Shown here: positions 25,047 to 33,515 of the stretch, piece by piece | How the letters are laid out: the number at the start of each line of letters is the position of its first letter | How positions within the stretch are numbered: the first letter of the stretch is position 1 | DNA from: an uncultured Prevotella sp. | GTDB lineage: Bacteria > Bacteroidota > Bacteroidia > Bacteroidales > Bacteroidaceae | Direction of reading: 5' to 3' | DNA length: 44,840 nucleotides | Assembly: GCA_905234145.1 (NCBI GenBank) | Contig: CAJOGK010000026.1 | Span: 1-44,840, forward strand | Made by a program: the position numbers and the translations under genes | Notes under the pieces: model-generated | Seen by the model: only the letters and a program-made list of their open reading frames with translations | Database searches by the model: none | Told to the model about the DNA's origin: nothing

Positions 25047-26663
25047 ATGAGGAAGCTATTATTGACATTAGCAATGTGCTGCAGCATGACTGCGGCCTTC
25101 GCACAGCAGTATCAGGTGCCTGTATCAGAACAGCATGAACAGATGCAGACAGGCAAGTATCAACCTACATGGGAATCGCTTGAGACCCATCAGACACCCG
25201 AGTGGTTTCGCGATGCCAAGTTCGGCATCTGGGCGCACTGGGGGCCTCAGTGCGTAGAGGGCTCAGGCGACTGGATGGCCCGCAATATGTATATGGAGGG
25301 GAGCCGTGAATATAAATGGCATGTAGAGCACTACGGCCATCCCTCTGAGTTTGGCTTCAAGGATATCCTACCCCTTTTCAAGGCAGAGAAATGGGATCCA
25401 GAAGCACTCGTTGAGCGTTATAAGCGTTGCGGTGCGCAGTATTTCTTCGTACTAGGTAATCACCACGATAATTTCGACCTCTGGGATTCACAGTATCAGG
25501 AGTGGAATTCCATGCGCATCGGTCCTCACAAGGATATTCTCGATGGTTGGGCCAAAGCTGCCAAGAAAGTTGGTCTTCCTCTGGGCATCTCCTTCCATGC
25601 AGACCATGCGTGGACGTGGTATGAACCATCTCAGCGTTTCGATCTTGAAGGTCCCAAGGCCGGTGTCCTCTATGATGGCAACCTGACGAAGGCCGATGGT
25701 AAGGGCAAATGGTGGGAAGGTCTCGACCCACAGCTTTTTTACCGTCAGCACCATCCGATGAGCTATGACTCTTGGAGCAATGGCAAGGTACATGATCAGT
25801 GGGGATGGGAGAACGGTGCCTGTCCGCCATCGCAGGAATTCGTTACGAACTTCTACGACCGCACCCTTGATGCCATCAACCGCTATCAGCCCGACCTCAT
25901 CTATTTCGATGTCACCGTGCTGCCTTTCTATCCGCTCAGTGACTGCGGCCTCCGTATCGCTACCCATCTTTACAACAAGAATCCGCGTGGCGTGGTCTTT
26001 GGCAAGACCCTGAGTGACTCTCAGCGAAAGGCTCTCACATGGGATGTGGAGCGTGGTGCACCAAATGAACTGATCGACATCCCCTGGCAGACGTGCAACT
26101 GCATTGGTGGCTGGCATTACAACACCGATATCTATGAGAAAGGAAACTACAAGAGTGCTGCTCAGGTAGTTACCCAACTGGTGGATATCGTCTCGAAAAA
26201 CGGCAACCTGCTTTTAAGCGTTCCTCTGCGTGCTGATGGTACATACGATGAGAAGGAATCCAAGGTACTCGACGACCTCGAAGCGTGGATGAGCGTTAAT
26301 GGAGAGAGTATCTTCGGCACTCGCCCTTGGGTGAAGTTCGGTGAGGGACCTGTTGCTGAAACCGATATCAAGATCAATGCCCAGGGCTTTAACGAGGGCA
26401 TGTACAGTCACCTTGATGCACGTGACATCCGCTTCAACCAAACCAAGAAGTACCTCTATGCAACGGCGTTAGGCTGGCCCGAGGACGGGAAGCTTACTAT
26501 CAAGTCGCTCGCCAAGGGCAACCCTAATTTCAAGAAATCGATTTCGAGTGTCTACCTACTGGGTTATGGCAAACTCAAAGCCCACCAGACCGCTAATGGC
26601 CTGGAAGTACAGTTACCGCAACCCTGCAACCAAATCGCACCCGTTTTGAGAATTAACAAATAA
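25047..26663 (+). CDS. GH29 alpha-L-fucosidase
   Basis: A secreted 538-residue enzyme: signal peptide 1-22 (ending AAFAQQ), then a catalytic barrel with WFRDAKFGIWAHWGP, GAQYFFVLGNHHDNFDLWDS and LIYFDV. The Asp at about 288 in YFDV is the likely nucleophile of this retaining family. The last ~90 residues form the usual C-terminal beta-sandwich. It releases L-fucose from host or plant glycans, which fits the fucose uptake and catabolism genes 8 kb downstream. An in-frame ATG at 25035 would add four residues. Confidence 0.92.
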   Translation: MRKLLLTLAMCCSMTAAFAQQYQVPVSEQHEQMQTGKYQPTWESLETHQTPEWFRDAKFGIWAHWGPQCVEGSGDWMARNMYMEGSREYKWHVEHYGHPSEFGFKDILPLFKAEKWDPEALVERYKRCGAQYFFVLGNHHDNFDLWDSQYQEWNSMRIGPHKDILDGWAKAAKKVGLPLGISFHADHAWTWYEPSQRFDLEGPKAGVLYDGNLTKADGKGKWWEGLDPQLFYRQHHPMSYDSWSNGKVHDQWGWENGACPPSQEFVTNFYDRTLDAINRYQPDLIYFDVTVLPFYPLSDCGLRIATHLYNKNPRGVVFGKTLSDSQRKALTWDVERGAPNELIDIPWQTCNCIGGWHYNTDIYEKGNYKSAAQVVTQLVDIVSKNGNLLLSVPLRADGTYDEKESKVLDDLEAWMSVNGESIFGTRPWVKFGEGPVAETDIKINAQGFNEGMYSHLDARDIRFNQTKKYLYATALGWPEDGKLTIKSLAKGNPNFKKSISSVYLLGYGKLKAHQTANGLEVQLPQPCNQIAPVLRINK

Positions 26664-26677
26664 GATACTAGTAATAA

Positions 26678-26835
26678 CGACCACGAATTTATCGAATGAT
26701 ACGAATTATTATGCATCTGAAGATGTCTCTAATTACACGAATTGAGAAATCTCTGGCGATTTCATTCGAATAATTCGTTATAATTGATAATATCGTGTAG
26801 TAAAAAATTCGTTCAATTCGATAAATTCGTGGTCG
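26678..26835. repeat. CGAATTTAT tandem-word inverted repeat
   Basis: CGACCACGAATTTATCGAAT (26678-26697) is perfectly complementary to 26816-26835, and ACGAATTATT (26701-26710) to 26769-26778. Each arm is a run of CGAATT words. The element fills the gap between the convergent GH29 and TolC genes and may terminate both. Confidence 0.85.
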
Positions 26836-26858
26836 AAATAAATTGCAAAACTGAAATA

Positions 26859-28241
26859 TTAGTGGTTCATGCCCACTGATTGAGAATATTCCAGTAGTTT
26901 GTTCTGGTAGTCGGCAAAGGCGTCAGTACGCTTGTCGCATGACTGCTGGTAGAGCATCTGAGCTTCGAGCAAGTCGCTCATCTTAGAGGTTCCAGCATTG
27001 TAATAGTTGCGATTAAGGCGCAGGTTTTCTGCTGCCTGCTCGATACTACGCTGAGCCAGAAGCAATTGCTGATACGACTCTTCTACCCCGTTCCAGGCGT
27101 TTTGCATACGGATTTGGAGCAGCTCGGAATTATCCACTAATTGTTCTACAGCTTTCTGGTGCTCTATCTTACGTCGCTTGATGGCGTGAGAACCGCCCCA
27201 CCAGTCGGTGATGGGCACACTGACGGTAGCAAACACCATTCCAAAAGAAGTGTTGTTTTCCAGCAGATTGTGGTAGTTGTAGCCAGCACCAACCGCAACA
27301 GATGGCAGGTTCTGGCCTACGGCCATCTTTTTCTGGAGATTCGTAGCCTCTACCTGTTTGCCAAGCAGTTGATATTCTGCAGTTCCCAATAGTGCCTGAC
27401 GATGGTCTTGCTTGGTAATCAGCGGTGAAGCGATATCAGACTGGTAGGCTATAACGAAAGCGGTATCACTCAGACCACAATACTGCGACAACAACAGACG
27501 GACGATGGAAATGCCGTTCTGCAGTTTCAAACGCTGACTCTGGATATCGTTCTGGCGCAGTTGCACCTGCAACAGGTCGTTACGCATAGCCAAACCAGCG
27601 CGTACGGCTACATCCACATCTTTATGAATACCAGCCAGCAGGGTATCTACAGCCTCAACGGTCTTCATTTTCTCTTGTAATGAAGCTAACTGCCAGAAGT
27701 ATTGTTCAGCTGTCTTCTCCACCTCGTTTTCAGACAACTGCAACTGCAAGCGACTCACATCCTCACCCACCTTAGCGAGTTTGTTGCCGTTGATGATCTG
27801 TCCACCGGCAAAGACGGGTTGGGTGGCCATCAGCGAACCAATGGTACCGTTCTTCATCATCGAGATGCTGATGGGGCTCCCTAAAGCTGCCAATGCCTCT
27901 GCGGGTAACGATTGCGCCAATGCCATCCCCAGTTCGGGCGATATGTACTCTGAGAGATTCACTGTGGTTTGTGCCATACCCTTGTTGGCATTAAACCAAA
28001 GCCCTGTGCCACTGACGCTGGGGAAATATTTGGTAAAGGCCTCCTTACGCTGCTGTTGAGCAGCCTCAATGTTGTATTTGGCACTACGGATGGCGATGTT
28101 GTTATGGAGGGCAGAATCCTTAATCTGCTCCAAGGTATAAGTCTGCTGCGCAGATAAAGGTAAAAAGGTAAAAAGGTAAAAAAGTAAAACACTCAATACT
28201 TTACCTTCACGTCTTGTTTCTGTTTGAATTATCTGTCTCAT
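26859..28241 (-). CDS. TolC-like outer-membrane efflux protein
   Basis: A 460-residue outer-membrane factor with a signal peptide (ending PLSAQQ) and the duplicated OEP domain: long helices with NIAIRSAKYNIEAAQQQRKEA (about 50) and AVEQLVDNSELLQIR (about 330), ending YSQSVGMN. It is the third gene of an MFP-RND-TolC operon and provides the exit duct. Its signal-peptide core is encoded by one arm of a GTAAAAAG tandem-word element, whose other arm overlaps the end of the pump gene and the start region. Confidence 0.92.
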   Translation of the reverse strand: MRQIIQTETRREGKVLSVLLFYLFTFLPLSAQQTYTLEQIKDSALHNNIAIRSAKYNIEAAQQQRKEAFTKYFPSVSGTGLWFNANKGMAQTTVNLSEYISPELGMALAQSLPAEALAALGSPISISMMKNGTIGSLMATQPVFAGGQIINGNKLAKVGEDVSRLQLQLSENEVEKTAEQYFWQLASLQEKMKTVEAVDTLLAGIHKDVDVAVRAGLAMRNDLLQVQLRQNDIQSQRLKLQNGISIVRLLLSQYCGLSDTAFVIAYQSDIASPLITKQDHRQALLGTAEYQLLGKQVEATNLQKKMAVGQNLPSVAVGAGYNYHNLLENNTSFGMVFATVSVPITDWWGGSHAIKRRKIEHQKAVEQLVDNSELLQIRMQNAWNGVEESYQQLLLAQRSIEQAAENLRLNRNYYNAGTSKMSDLLEAQMLYQQSCDKRTDAFADYQNKLLEYSQSVGMNH

Positions 28242-28278
28242 ATTTTTTACCTTTTTACTTTTTTACGCTTTTACTTTT
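28156..28278. repeat. GTAAAAAG tandem-word inverted repeat around the TolC start
   Basis: Plus-strand arm 28156-28190 (GGTAAAAA words) faces arm 28243-28278 (TTTTTACC words) across a 52-nt loop that contains the TolC start codon. One arm lies in coding sequence for the signal peptide, the other in the end of the RND gene and the gap. Confidence 0.8.
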
Positions 28279-31200
28279 CATACTTACTTGCCAATAAATA
28301 ACGGGGAGCATGGTAACCACCATGATGAGTGAGCCGATACCACCTGCGAAGATGGTGACACCCACGGGCATCCAAAACGAGCTCTGGGCGATGATCATTG
28401 GTACCACACCAACAGCAGTGGTAGCTGTAGTGAGGAAGATCGGTACCATACGGCGCTTACCAGCCTCATAAGCTGCCAATCTTACAACTTCGTTGTAATC
28501 TTGTATTCTCTCACCTCTAACCTCTAACCTCTTACTCCTAATAATTGAAATTGCATGCTCGAAGATCAGAATCTCGTTACGCATAATCATTCCCATCAAT
28601 GTGATAAGACCGAAAATGGAGGTCAGACCTAAAGCACGGTTCATCAGTCCCAGACCGATGAGCGCTCCAGGAATCATCAGTGCTAAAGCAGCCATACAGA
28701 CGGTAGTAACACCATACTTCTTGAAGTTGAACAACAGGAAGAAGAACACGATGACCATCGCAATGGTAATACCACCATAAATCTGTGGCATAGCCTCATC
28801 GCCATATTCTAACTCACCACCCACCTCAGTACGTACACCTTGTGGCAACTGAATATCCTCGTTCATGATGCGGGCTATCTTCTTCTCGACAGGTGCCGAA
28901 AATACGTTCTGTGTAAACTGGGCCGTCACCGTGATACAACGCTCACCGCCTCGATGCATGATGCGACTCTCACTCCACTTAGGCTGCACCTTGGCAATCT
29001 GTCGCAGAGGCACGGTTGCATTGGTACTGTGCAATCCTCCCGATACCATAGAAGCAGGCGATGCGATACCCAGATTAGCCACATCCGAGAAGGTCATATC
29101 CGCAGCGTCTTTCACCACGATGGGTAGTTCATAATTACCCTCCCAAATCTGTCCTACACGCAGATCGCTTGAAGTGGCACTCAATGCCAGCTGGGCGGTG
29201 GTTCGTGTAATACCTATCTGTGCAGAGGTAACAGGATCGAGTTCGACGCTGATGATGGGATAAGGCTGGAAATAGTCTGTATGTACCCACTCCAGCTCAG
29301 GCATCTGGCGCATGCGTTCCATCAATCGCTCGGCCACCACATGCAGAGAGTCGAGGTTGTCGCCATAAAAACGATACTCTAACTCGGGCACCTCCAGATA
29401 GTCCAAGCGCTTAAACTTCACGTAGGCATTGGGGAATGCCTCACTCAGCTGTGGCTGATACTGGGCCAAAAGGTCGAGTGTGGCTTTGTCGCTCTTGGTG
29501 TTCACGATGAACTGCGCATAGTTTTTACCAGCCATCTGCGGGGCGTAGGCATCCATGAATCTTGGTGACGAACAGCCAATGAAACTAGTGATACCTGTGA
29601 TACGTTCATCCTTCTCCAGCACGTGTTGTACAGAATCGGCTATCAGTTCTGTCTCAGCCAGACCTTTGCCCTCAGGCAGGAATATCTCCACGGCAAACTG
29701 GTCGCGGTCAGCGTAGGGGAACAGACGGATTTTCAGTGTGGGCGCTATCAGCGTTGAGAGCAGAATCACGCCAATACCACCACCGATCGTTAGCTTCGGA
29801 TGCGCAAAAGTCCAGTCTAACACCTTATTATAAGTATTCTGCACCCACTGAGTGATTTTATTACCATCGGTGCTCACCTTGTCAGGTTTGATGATACGTG
29901 TCTCTAAGAATGGAATCACCGTAACCGCCAGTACCAGCGACACCATGAGGTTGATGGTAATCGTAACGGGGAAGTCTTCCAAACAATCGTGGAACATGCC
30001 CTTCATCGTAATGAGGAAGGGATAGAAGATGGCACAGATACAGATGGTGGCCAACAGCATCGGCATAAAGTACTGACGCGCTGACTCAATGGCAGCATCG
30101 AAAGGCTTTAAGCCTTTGCCTAAGTATTCCAGATAGCCATCAATCACCACAATCGAGTTGTCGACAATCATTCCCAATACCACTATCAGTGCTGCCAGTG
30201 TTACGATGTTCAGTTCGATACCCATCATATACATTACAGCCACACTGACGAATGTACTCAGCGGGATGGTGATAGCAGCTACGATGGCCGAACGGATGGG
30301 GAACAATACCATCATCACCAGGATAATAATCAGCATCGATATCAACAGGTCGCGCAAAAAGTCGCTCACACTCATGGCGACCACTTTGGGCTTATCGGCT
30401 ATGCGAGTCACGTTCACATCCTCAGGCAGTTCGTTCTGACGGAAATCATTCAGCACCTTATCCACCTCCCGACCATACTGCACCACATTATTACCTGGCG
30501 TCATTTCCATCGACAGCAGTACACAAGGATGACCATCTTGTTCGATACGACTCGACCTCGGCTCATATTCACGTACCACCCGAGCCACATCACGAACGCG
30601 AGTCACCTTACCCGTTACAGGGTCAGAGAAGATAATCTGATTGGCAATCTCCTCCTCGCTGTTCTCCTGAGCCTCCACATAGATGGGTACCTGCTGGTCG
30701 TCATCGCTTATCGAACCACTTATCGTCGTGATGCCCTGAGCCTGCAGACGCGAAAAGAGCATCTGCTGACCGATACCATAAGCCTGCAAGCGCTGGCGAT
30801 CGATATAGAGACTGATCTGTTCTTTCTGTTCTCCGAACAGTTTTACATTCGCCACTGACGGAATGCGACGCAGACGATCACTCAGGTCATCGCTATACTG
30901 TTTCAGTTCACGATAGCTGCGCTGGTTGCTCTCAATAGCGATCAGCAGGGCTGAGGTATTGCCAAAATCATCGTTCACCACGATGGCCAGTACACCACTT
31001 GGCAATTGTGCCTTAAAGCCATTCAGACCATGCTTGATCTTGCTCCACACCTCGTCTTTGTTGTTCACGTCGTCGTTCAGTTTTACCATCACGATACACA
31101 TGCCGTTCTGACTCTGTGTGGTGGTTTTCACACGGTTCACCTCACCAAAAGTAAAGAGATAGCGCTCCAAAGGACGAGCCACCTGCTGTTCTACCTCTTC

Positions 31201-31377
31201 TGATGTAGCACCAGGATAGACCGCCACTACTACACCCTGACGGATGGTGGCGTGAGGGAATTCGTCCTTCGGCATGATATACATGCCATAGATGCCCATC
31301 ACAAACAAGATGCCTATGATAAGCAATGATATCGAGTAATGCTCCAGAGGCCATCGGAGCCAATTCATCTGTTTCAT
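28255..31377 (-). CDS. RND efflux transporter, AcrB/HAE1-like
   Basis: A 1040-residue inner-membrane pump with twelve predicted helices, two large periplasmic loops, and the AcrB-type segment VTLAALIVVLGMIVDNSIVV (helix 4, with the proton-relay Asp). FPYADRDQFAV and TSIFGLITLMGMIMRNEILI occur in the second half. It expels drugs, bile salts or other amphiphiles using the proton gradient; substrate unknown. MFP precedes it and TolC follows. The cytoplasmic loop RSKRLEVRGERIQ is encoded by a tandem-word element (28508-28538). Confidence 0.93.
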   Translation of the reverse strand: MKQMNWLRWPLEHYSISLLIIGILFVMGIYGMYIMPKDEFPHATIRQGVVVAVYPGATSEEVEQQVARPLERYLFTFGEVNRVKTTTQSQNGMCIVMVKLNDDVNNKDEVWSKIKHGLNGFKAQLPSGVLAIVVNDDFGNTSALLIAIESNQRSYRELKQYSDDLSDRLRRIPSVANVKLFGEQKEQISLYIDRQRLQAYGIGQQMLFSRLQAQGITTISGSISDDDQQVPIYVEAQENSEEEIANQIIFSDPVTGKVTRVRDVARVVREYEPRSSRIEQDGHPCVLLSMEMTPGNNVVQYGREVDKVLNDFRQNELPEDVNVTRIADKPKVVAMSVSDFLRDLLISMLIIILVMMVLFPIRSAIVAAITIPLSTFVSVAVMYMMGIELNIVTLAALIVVLGMIVDNSIVVIDGYLEYLGKGLKPFDAAIESARQYFMPMLLATICICAIFYPFLITMKGMFHDCLEDFPVTITINLMVSLVLAVTVIPFLETRIIKPDKVSTDGNKITQWVQNTYNKVLDWTFAHPKLTIGGGIGVILLSTLIAPTLKIRLFPYADRDQFAVEIFLPEGKGLAETELIADSVQHVLEKDERITGITSFIGCSSPRFMDAYAPQMAGKNYAQFIVNTKSDKATLDLLAQYQPQLSEAFPNAYVKFKRLDYLEVPELEYRFYGDNLDSLHVVAERLMERMRQMPELEWVHTDYFQPYPIISVELDPVTSAQIGITRTTAQLALSATSSDLRVGQIWEGNYELPIVVKDAADMTFSDVANLGIASPASMVSGGLHSTNATVPLRQIAKVQPKWSESRIMHRGGERCITVTAQFTQNVFSAPVEKKIARIMNEDIQLPQGVRTEVGGELEYGDEAMPQIYGGITIAMVIVFFFLLFNFKKYGVTTVCMAALALMIPGALIGLGLMNRALGLTSIFGLITLMGMIMRNEILIFEHAISIIRSKRLEVRGERIQDYNEVVRLAAYEAGKRRMVPIFLTTATTAVGVVPMIIAQSSFWMPVGVTIFAGGIGSLIMVVTMLPVIYWQVSMKSKSVKK
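28508..28538 (-). repeat. CTCACCTCTAAC-word element inside the RND gene
   Basis: CTCTCACC, TCTAACC, TCTAACC, TCTTACTCC in tandem on the plus strand; read on the minus strand as SKRLEVRGER in a loop. Close in sequence to 20116-20148. Confidence 0.6.
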
Positions 31378-31403
31378 TTACGATTTACTTATTTACGATT
31401 TAC
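31376..31403 (-). repeat. GTAAATC tandem-word element, MFP-RND gap
   Basis: On the coding strand GTAAATCGTAAAT, AA, GTAAATCGTAAAT leads directly into the ATG of the RND gene. Confidence 0.8.
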
Positions 31404-31411
31404 ATCTTACA

Positions 31412-32431
31412 TCAGAAAACCACCTTGGTGTTTTCACTCAGTTTCTGATAACCCTCTGTAGCAATACGGTCGCCAATGCCCAAGCCATCGATGACGCTTA
31501 CATAATTGCCCTGTGTCTGACCAATCGTCACCGTCGTACGATGTGCCGTACTGTCCTTGCCCACTGTCCACACAAACAGACTGCCATCGGATTTCTTCTG
31601 TACAGCCGTTACAGGAATCATCTTGCTACCGATAGCCTGTGAACCTTCTGAGACAAAACGTACATTGGCCACCATACCAGGCAACAGCTTCCGATCGCCA
31701 TTTGCCACATTAATTCTAATATCGTACGTATGCGTGAGGGCATCTGCCTGCACACCCTTCTCTATCTTACCTCCCTGATAACTGCCATTGATGGCTTCTA
31801 CCAAAATACTCGTTGGCGTAGTGGCATTGATACCACCAACCTCAGCTTCAGGTACAGCCACTTTCACCTTTATTGTTGAGATGTCAAGGATATTCACCAC
31901 AGCCTGTGACGGTAAGGCCGTCTCTCCTGCACCTATCAGTTTCTTGCCTATGATACCACTAACAGGAGCAGTCAACCTGCAATCTGCCAGATTCTTCTTT
32001 GCTACTTCGAGTTGTGATTGAGCCTGAGCCACCTTACTCTGAACCTCCACCCATTTCACCTCGGGCAGTGAGCCGTTGTCGTGCAGCATCTTATAGCGCT
32101 CCAGGGCATCGTTGGCCTGTATCATCTGTGCCTCAGCACCACTGAGCATATTACGAGCCTGCGTGTCATCCATCTCCGCAATCAGTTGACCTGCACTTAC
32201 AGCCTGTCCTTCGTTTACCAGCATCCTTTTCACTACACCCATGCCGGTAAAGCTCACTGCAGTTGCCTCGTGCTCCTCTACAATACCCACATACGTCTGG
32301 GCATTATCCAACATACCAGGGGTTACTACCTGCGTTTTCACTCTCGTTGGAGCCTTCGCATTCTGCTCCTTTTTTTCTCCACAGCTACCTATCAAAATGA
32401 CTGATAGCAACATCAAAATAACCTTTTTCAT
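31412..32431 (-). CDS. RND periplasmic adaptor (MFP) lipoprotein
   Basis: A 339-residue membrane-fusion protein with a lipoprotein signal (lipobox LIGSC, Cys17). AVSFTGMGVVKRMLVNEGQAVSAGQLIAEMD (about 58-88) is the lipoyl half-motif and TAPVSGIIGKKLIGAGE (about 155) the second half; a coiled-coil hairpin lies between. It links the RND pump to TolC. First gene of the operon; a promoter lies at 32462-32455. Confidence 0.93.
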   Translation of the reverse strand: MKKVILMLLSVILIGSCGEKKEQNAKAPTRVKTQVVTPGMLDNAQTYVGIVEEHEATAVSFTGMGVVKRMLVNEGQAVSAGQLIAEMDDTQARNMLSGAEAQMIQANDALERYKMLHDNGSLPEVKWVEVQSKVAQAQSQLEVAKKNLADCRLTAPVSGIIGKKLIGAGETALPSQAVVNILDISTIKVKVAVPEAEVGGINATTPTSILVEAINGSYQGGKIEKGVQADALTHTYDIRINVANGDRKLLPGMVANVRFVSEGSQAIGSKMIPVTAVQKKSDGSLFVWTVGKDSTAHRTTVTIGQTQGNYVSVIDGLGIGDRIATEGYQKLSENTKVVF

Positions 32432-32454
32432 AACTAAATGTCTTATTTTGACTG

Positions 32455-32462
32455 CAAAAATA
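32455..32462 (-). promoter_or_regulatory. -7 box of efflux operon
   Basis: TATTTTTG on the minus strand, 23 nt before the MFP start. Confidence 0.55.
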
Positions 32463-32581
32463 GTTCAAAATCGACTATTATTAATGTTTGTTTTCTCCAC
32501 TTTTCTTATCAATTCGTCACTAAGTTACCAAAATAAACATAAATATTACCAAATAAACCACAAGACATGAAAAAATATAAG

Positions 32582-32589
32582 TAATTTTG
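32582..32589 (+). promoter_or_regulatory. -7 box of AraC gene, leaderless arrangement
   Basis: TAATTTTG ends 4 nt before the ATG at 32594, so the transcript would begin at or very near the start codon. Confidence 0.55.
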
Positions 32590-32593
32590 CAGC

Positions 32594-33514
32594 ATGAAAC
32601 AGCATGAAGAAGTAACAATTCAGACATTAGCTAACAGCGAGGATATCCAGATTGGCTATTCCGACGAAGATATTGTGGTAGTTGACAGCATTCAGCAATT
32701 TGCCGAAGTCAATACCGCTCATGTGGCTATGAACACCATCGTCATCTGCACCTACGGTAAGGTACAGGCCCAGATAAATGGTGTTGTGATGGAGCTGCAT
32801 AAAAACCAAGTAGCCATTATTCCCCAGAACGTTACGGTGACCGATGTCATGATCAGTCCCGACTTCAACCTGAAGGCGATGTTCCTTACCAACCGCATTC
32901 TGCAGAGTTTCCTGCATGAGAAAATGAGCATCTGGAATGACATGGTGTATATCCATCGCCATCATGTTGTAACGATGGACGAGGACGAAATGCTCTTCTA
33001 TACCCATTTCTACGAAATGCTGTCACTGACAATTGCCAGGGGGAAGGACAATCCATTGCATATCGAAGTTATCCAGTCACTGCTCCGCTCGGCTATTCTT
33101 GGGCTCTGTGGTGCCATGAAGCAGAAGCTGTTATCCGATGACGTTCAATTCTCAACTTCCGACTCTCAACTTTCAACGAGCAACAGCCACTTCCAGCGTT
33201 TTCTCGACTTGCTGCACTCCAACGACGTGAAACGCCACACGGTAGAAGCATACGCCAGCGAACTCTGTATCTCGCCCAAATACCTGACGGCTGTCTGCAA
33301 GAAGAGTTCCGGCAAAACCGCCAACGAATGGATTACGGAACATGTTTTGGAAGACATCCGCTACTATCTGCGTCAGACAGATTATAGTATCAAGCAGATC
33401 TGCGACATACTCGCGTTTCCAAATCCCTCTTTCTTTGGCAAATACGTGAAAGATCATTTCGGCATGACACCCATAGAATTCAGGACTGGACATAAAATGA
33501 CAAAGACACGATAA
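32594..33514 (+). CDS. AraC-family transcription regulator
   Basis: A 306-residue regulator. Residues 1-175 form a cupin-like sensing domain; residues about 197-300 hold two helix-turn-helix units (VEAYASELCISPKYLTAVCK and IKQICDILAFPNPSFFGKYVK), ending MTPIEFR. The Ser/Thr/Gln-rich linker between them (about 185-195) is encoded by a tandem-word element. It is divergent from the efflux operon, the most likely target, and is followed by nhaC after 1 nt. Confidence 0.92.
   Translation: MKQHEEVTIQTLANSEDIQIGYSDEDIVVVDSIQQFAEVNTAHVAMNTIVICTYGKVQAQINGVVMELHKNQVAIIPQNVTVTDVMISPDFNLKAMFLTNRILQSFLHEKMSIWNDMVYIHRHHVVTMDEDEMLFYTHFYEMLSLTIARGKDNPLHIEVIQSLLRSAILGLCGAMKQKLLSDDVQFSTSDSQLSTSNSHFQRFLDLLHSNDVKRHTVEAYASELCISPKYLTAVCKKSSGKTANEWITEHVLEDIRYYLRQTDYSIKQICDILAFPNPSFFGKYVKDHFGMTPIEFRTGHKMTKTR
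33146..33177 (+). repeat. CTCAACTTT-word element inside the AraC gene
   Basis: TTCTCAACTTCCGAC then TCTCAACTTTCAAC, in tandem, read as FSTSDSQLSTSN in the interdomain linker. Confidence 0.55.
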
Positions 33515-33515
33515 A

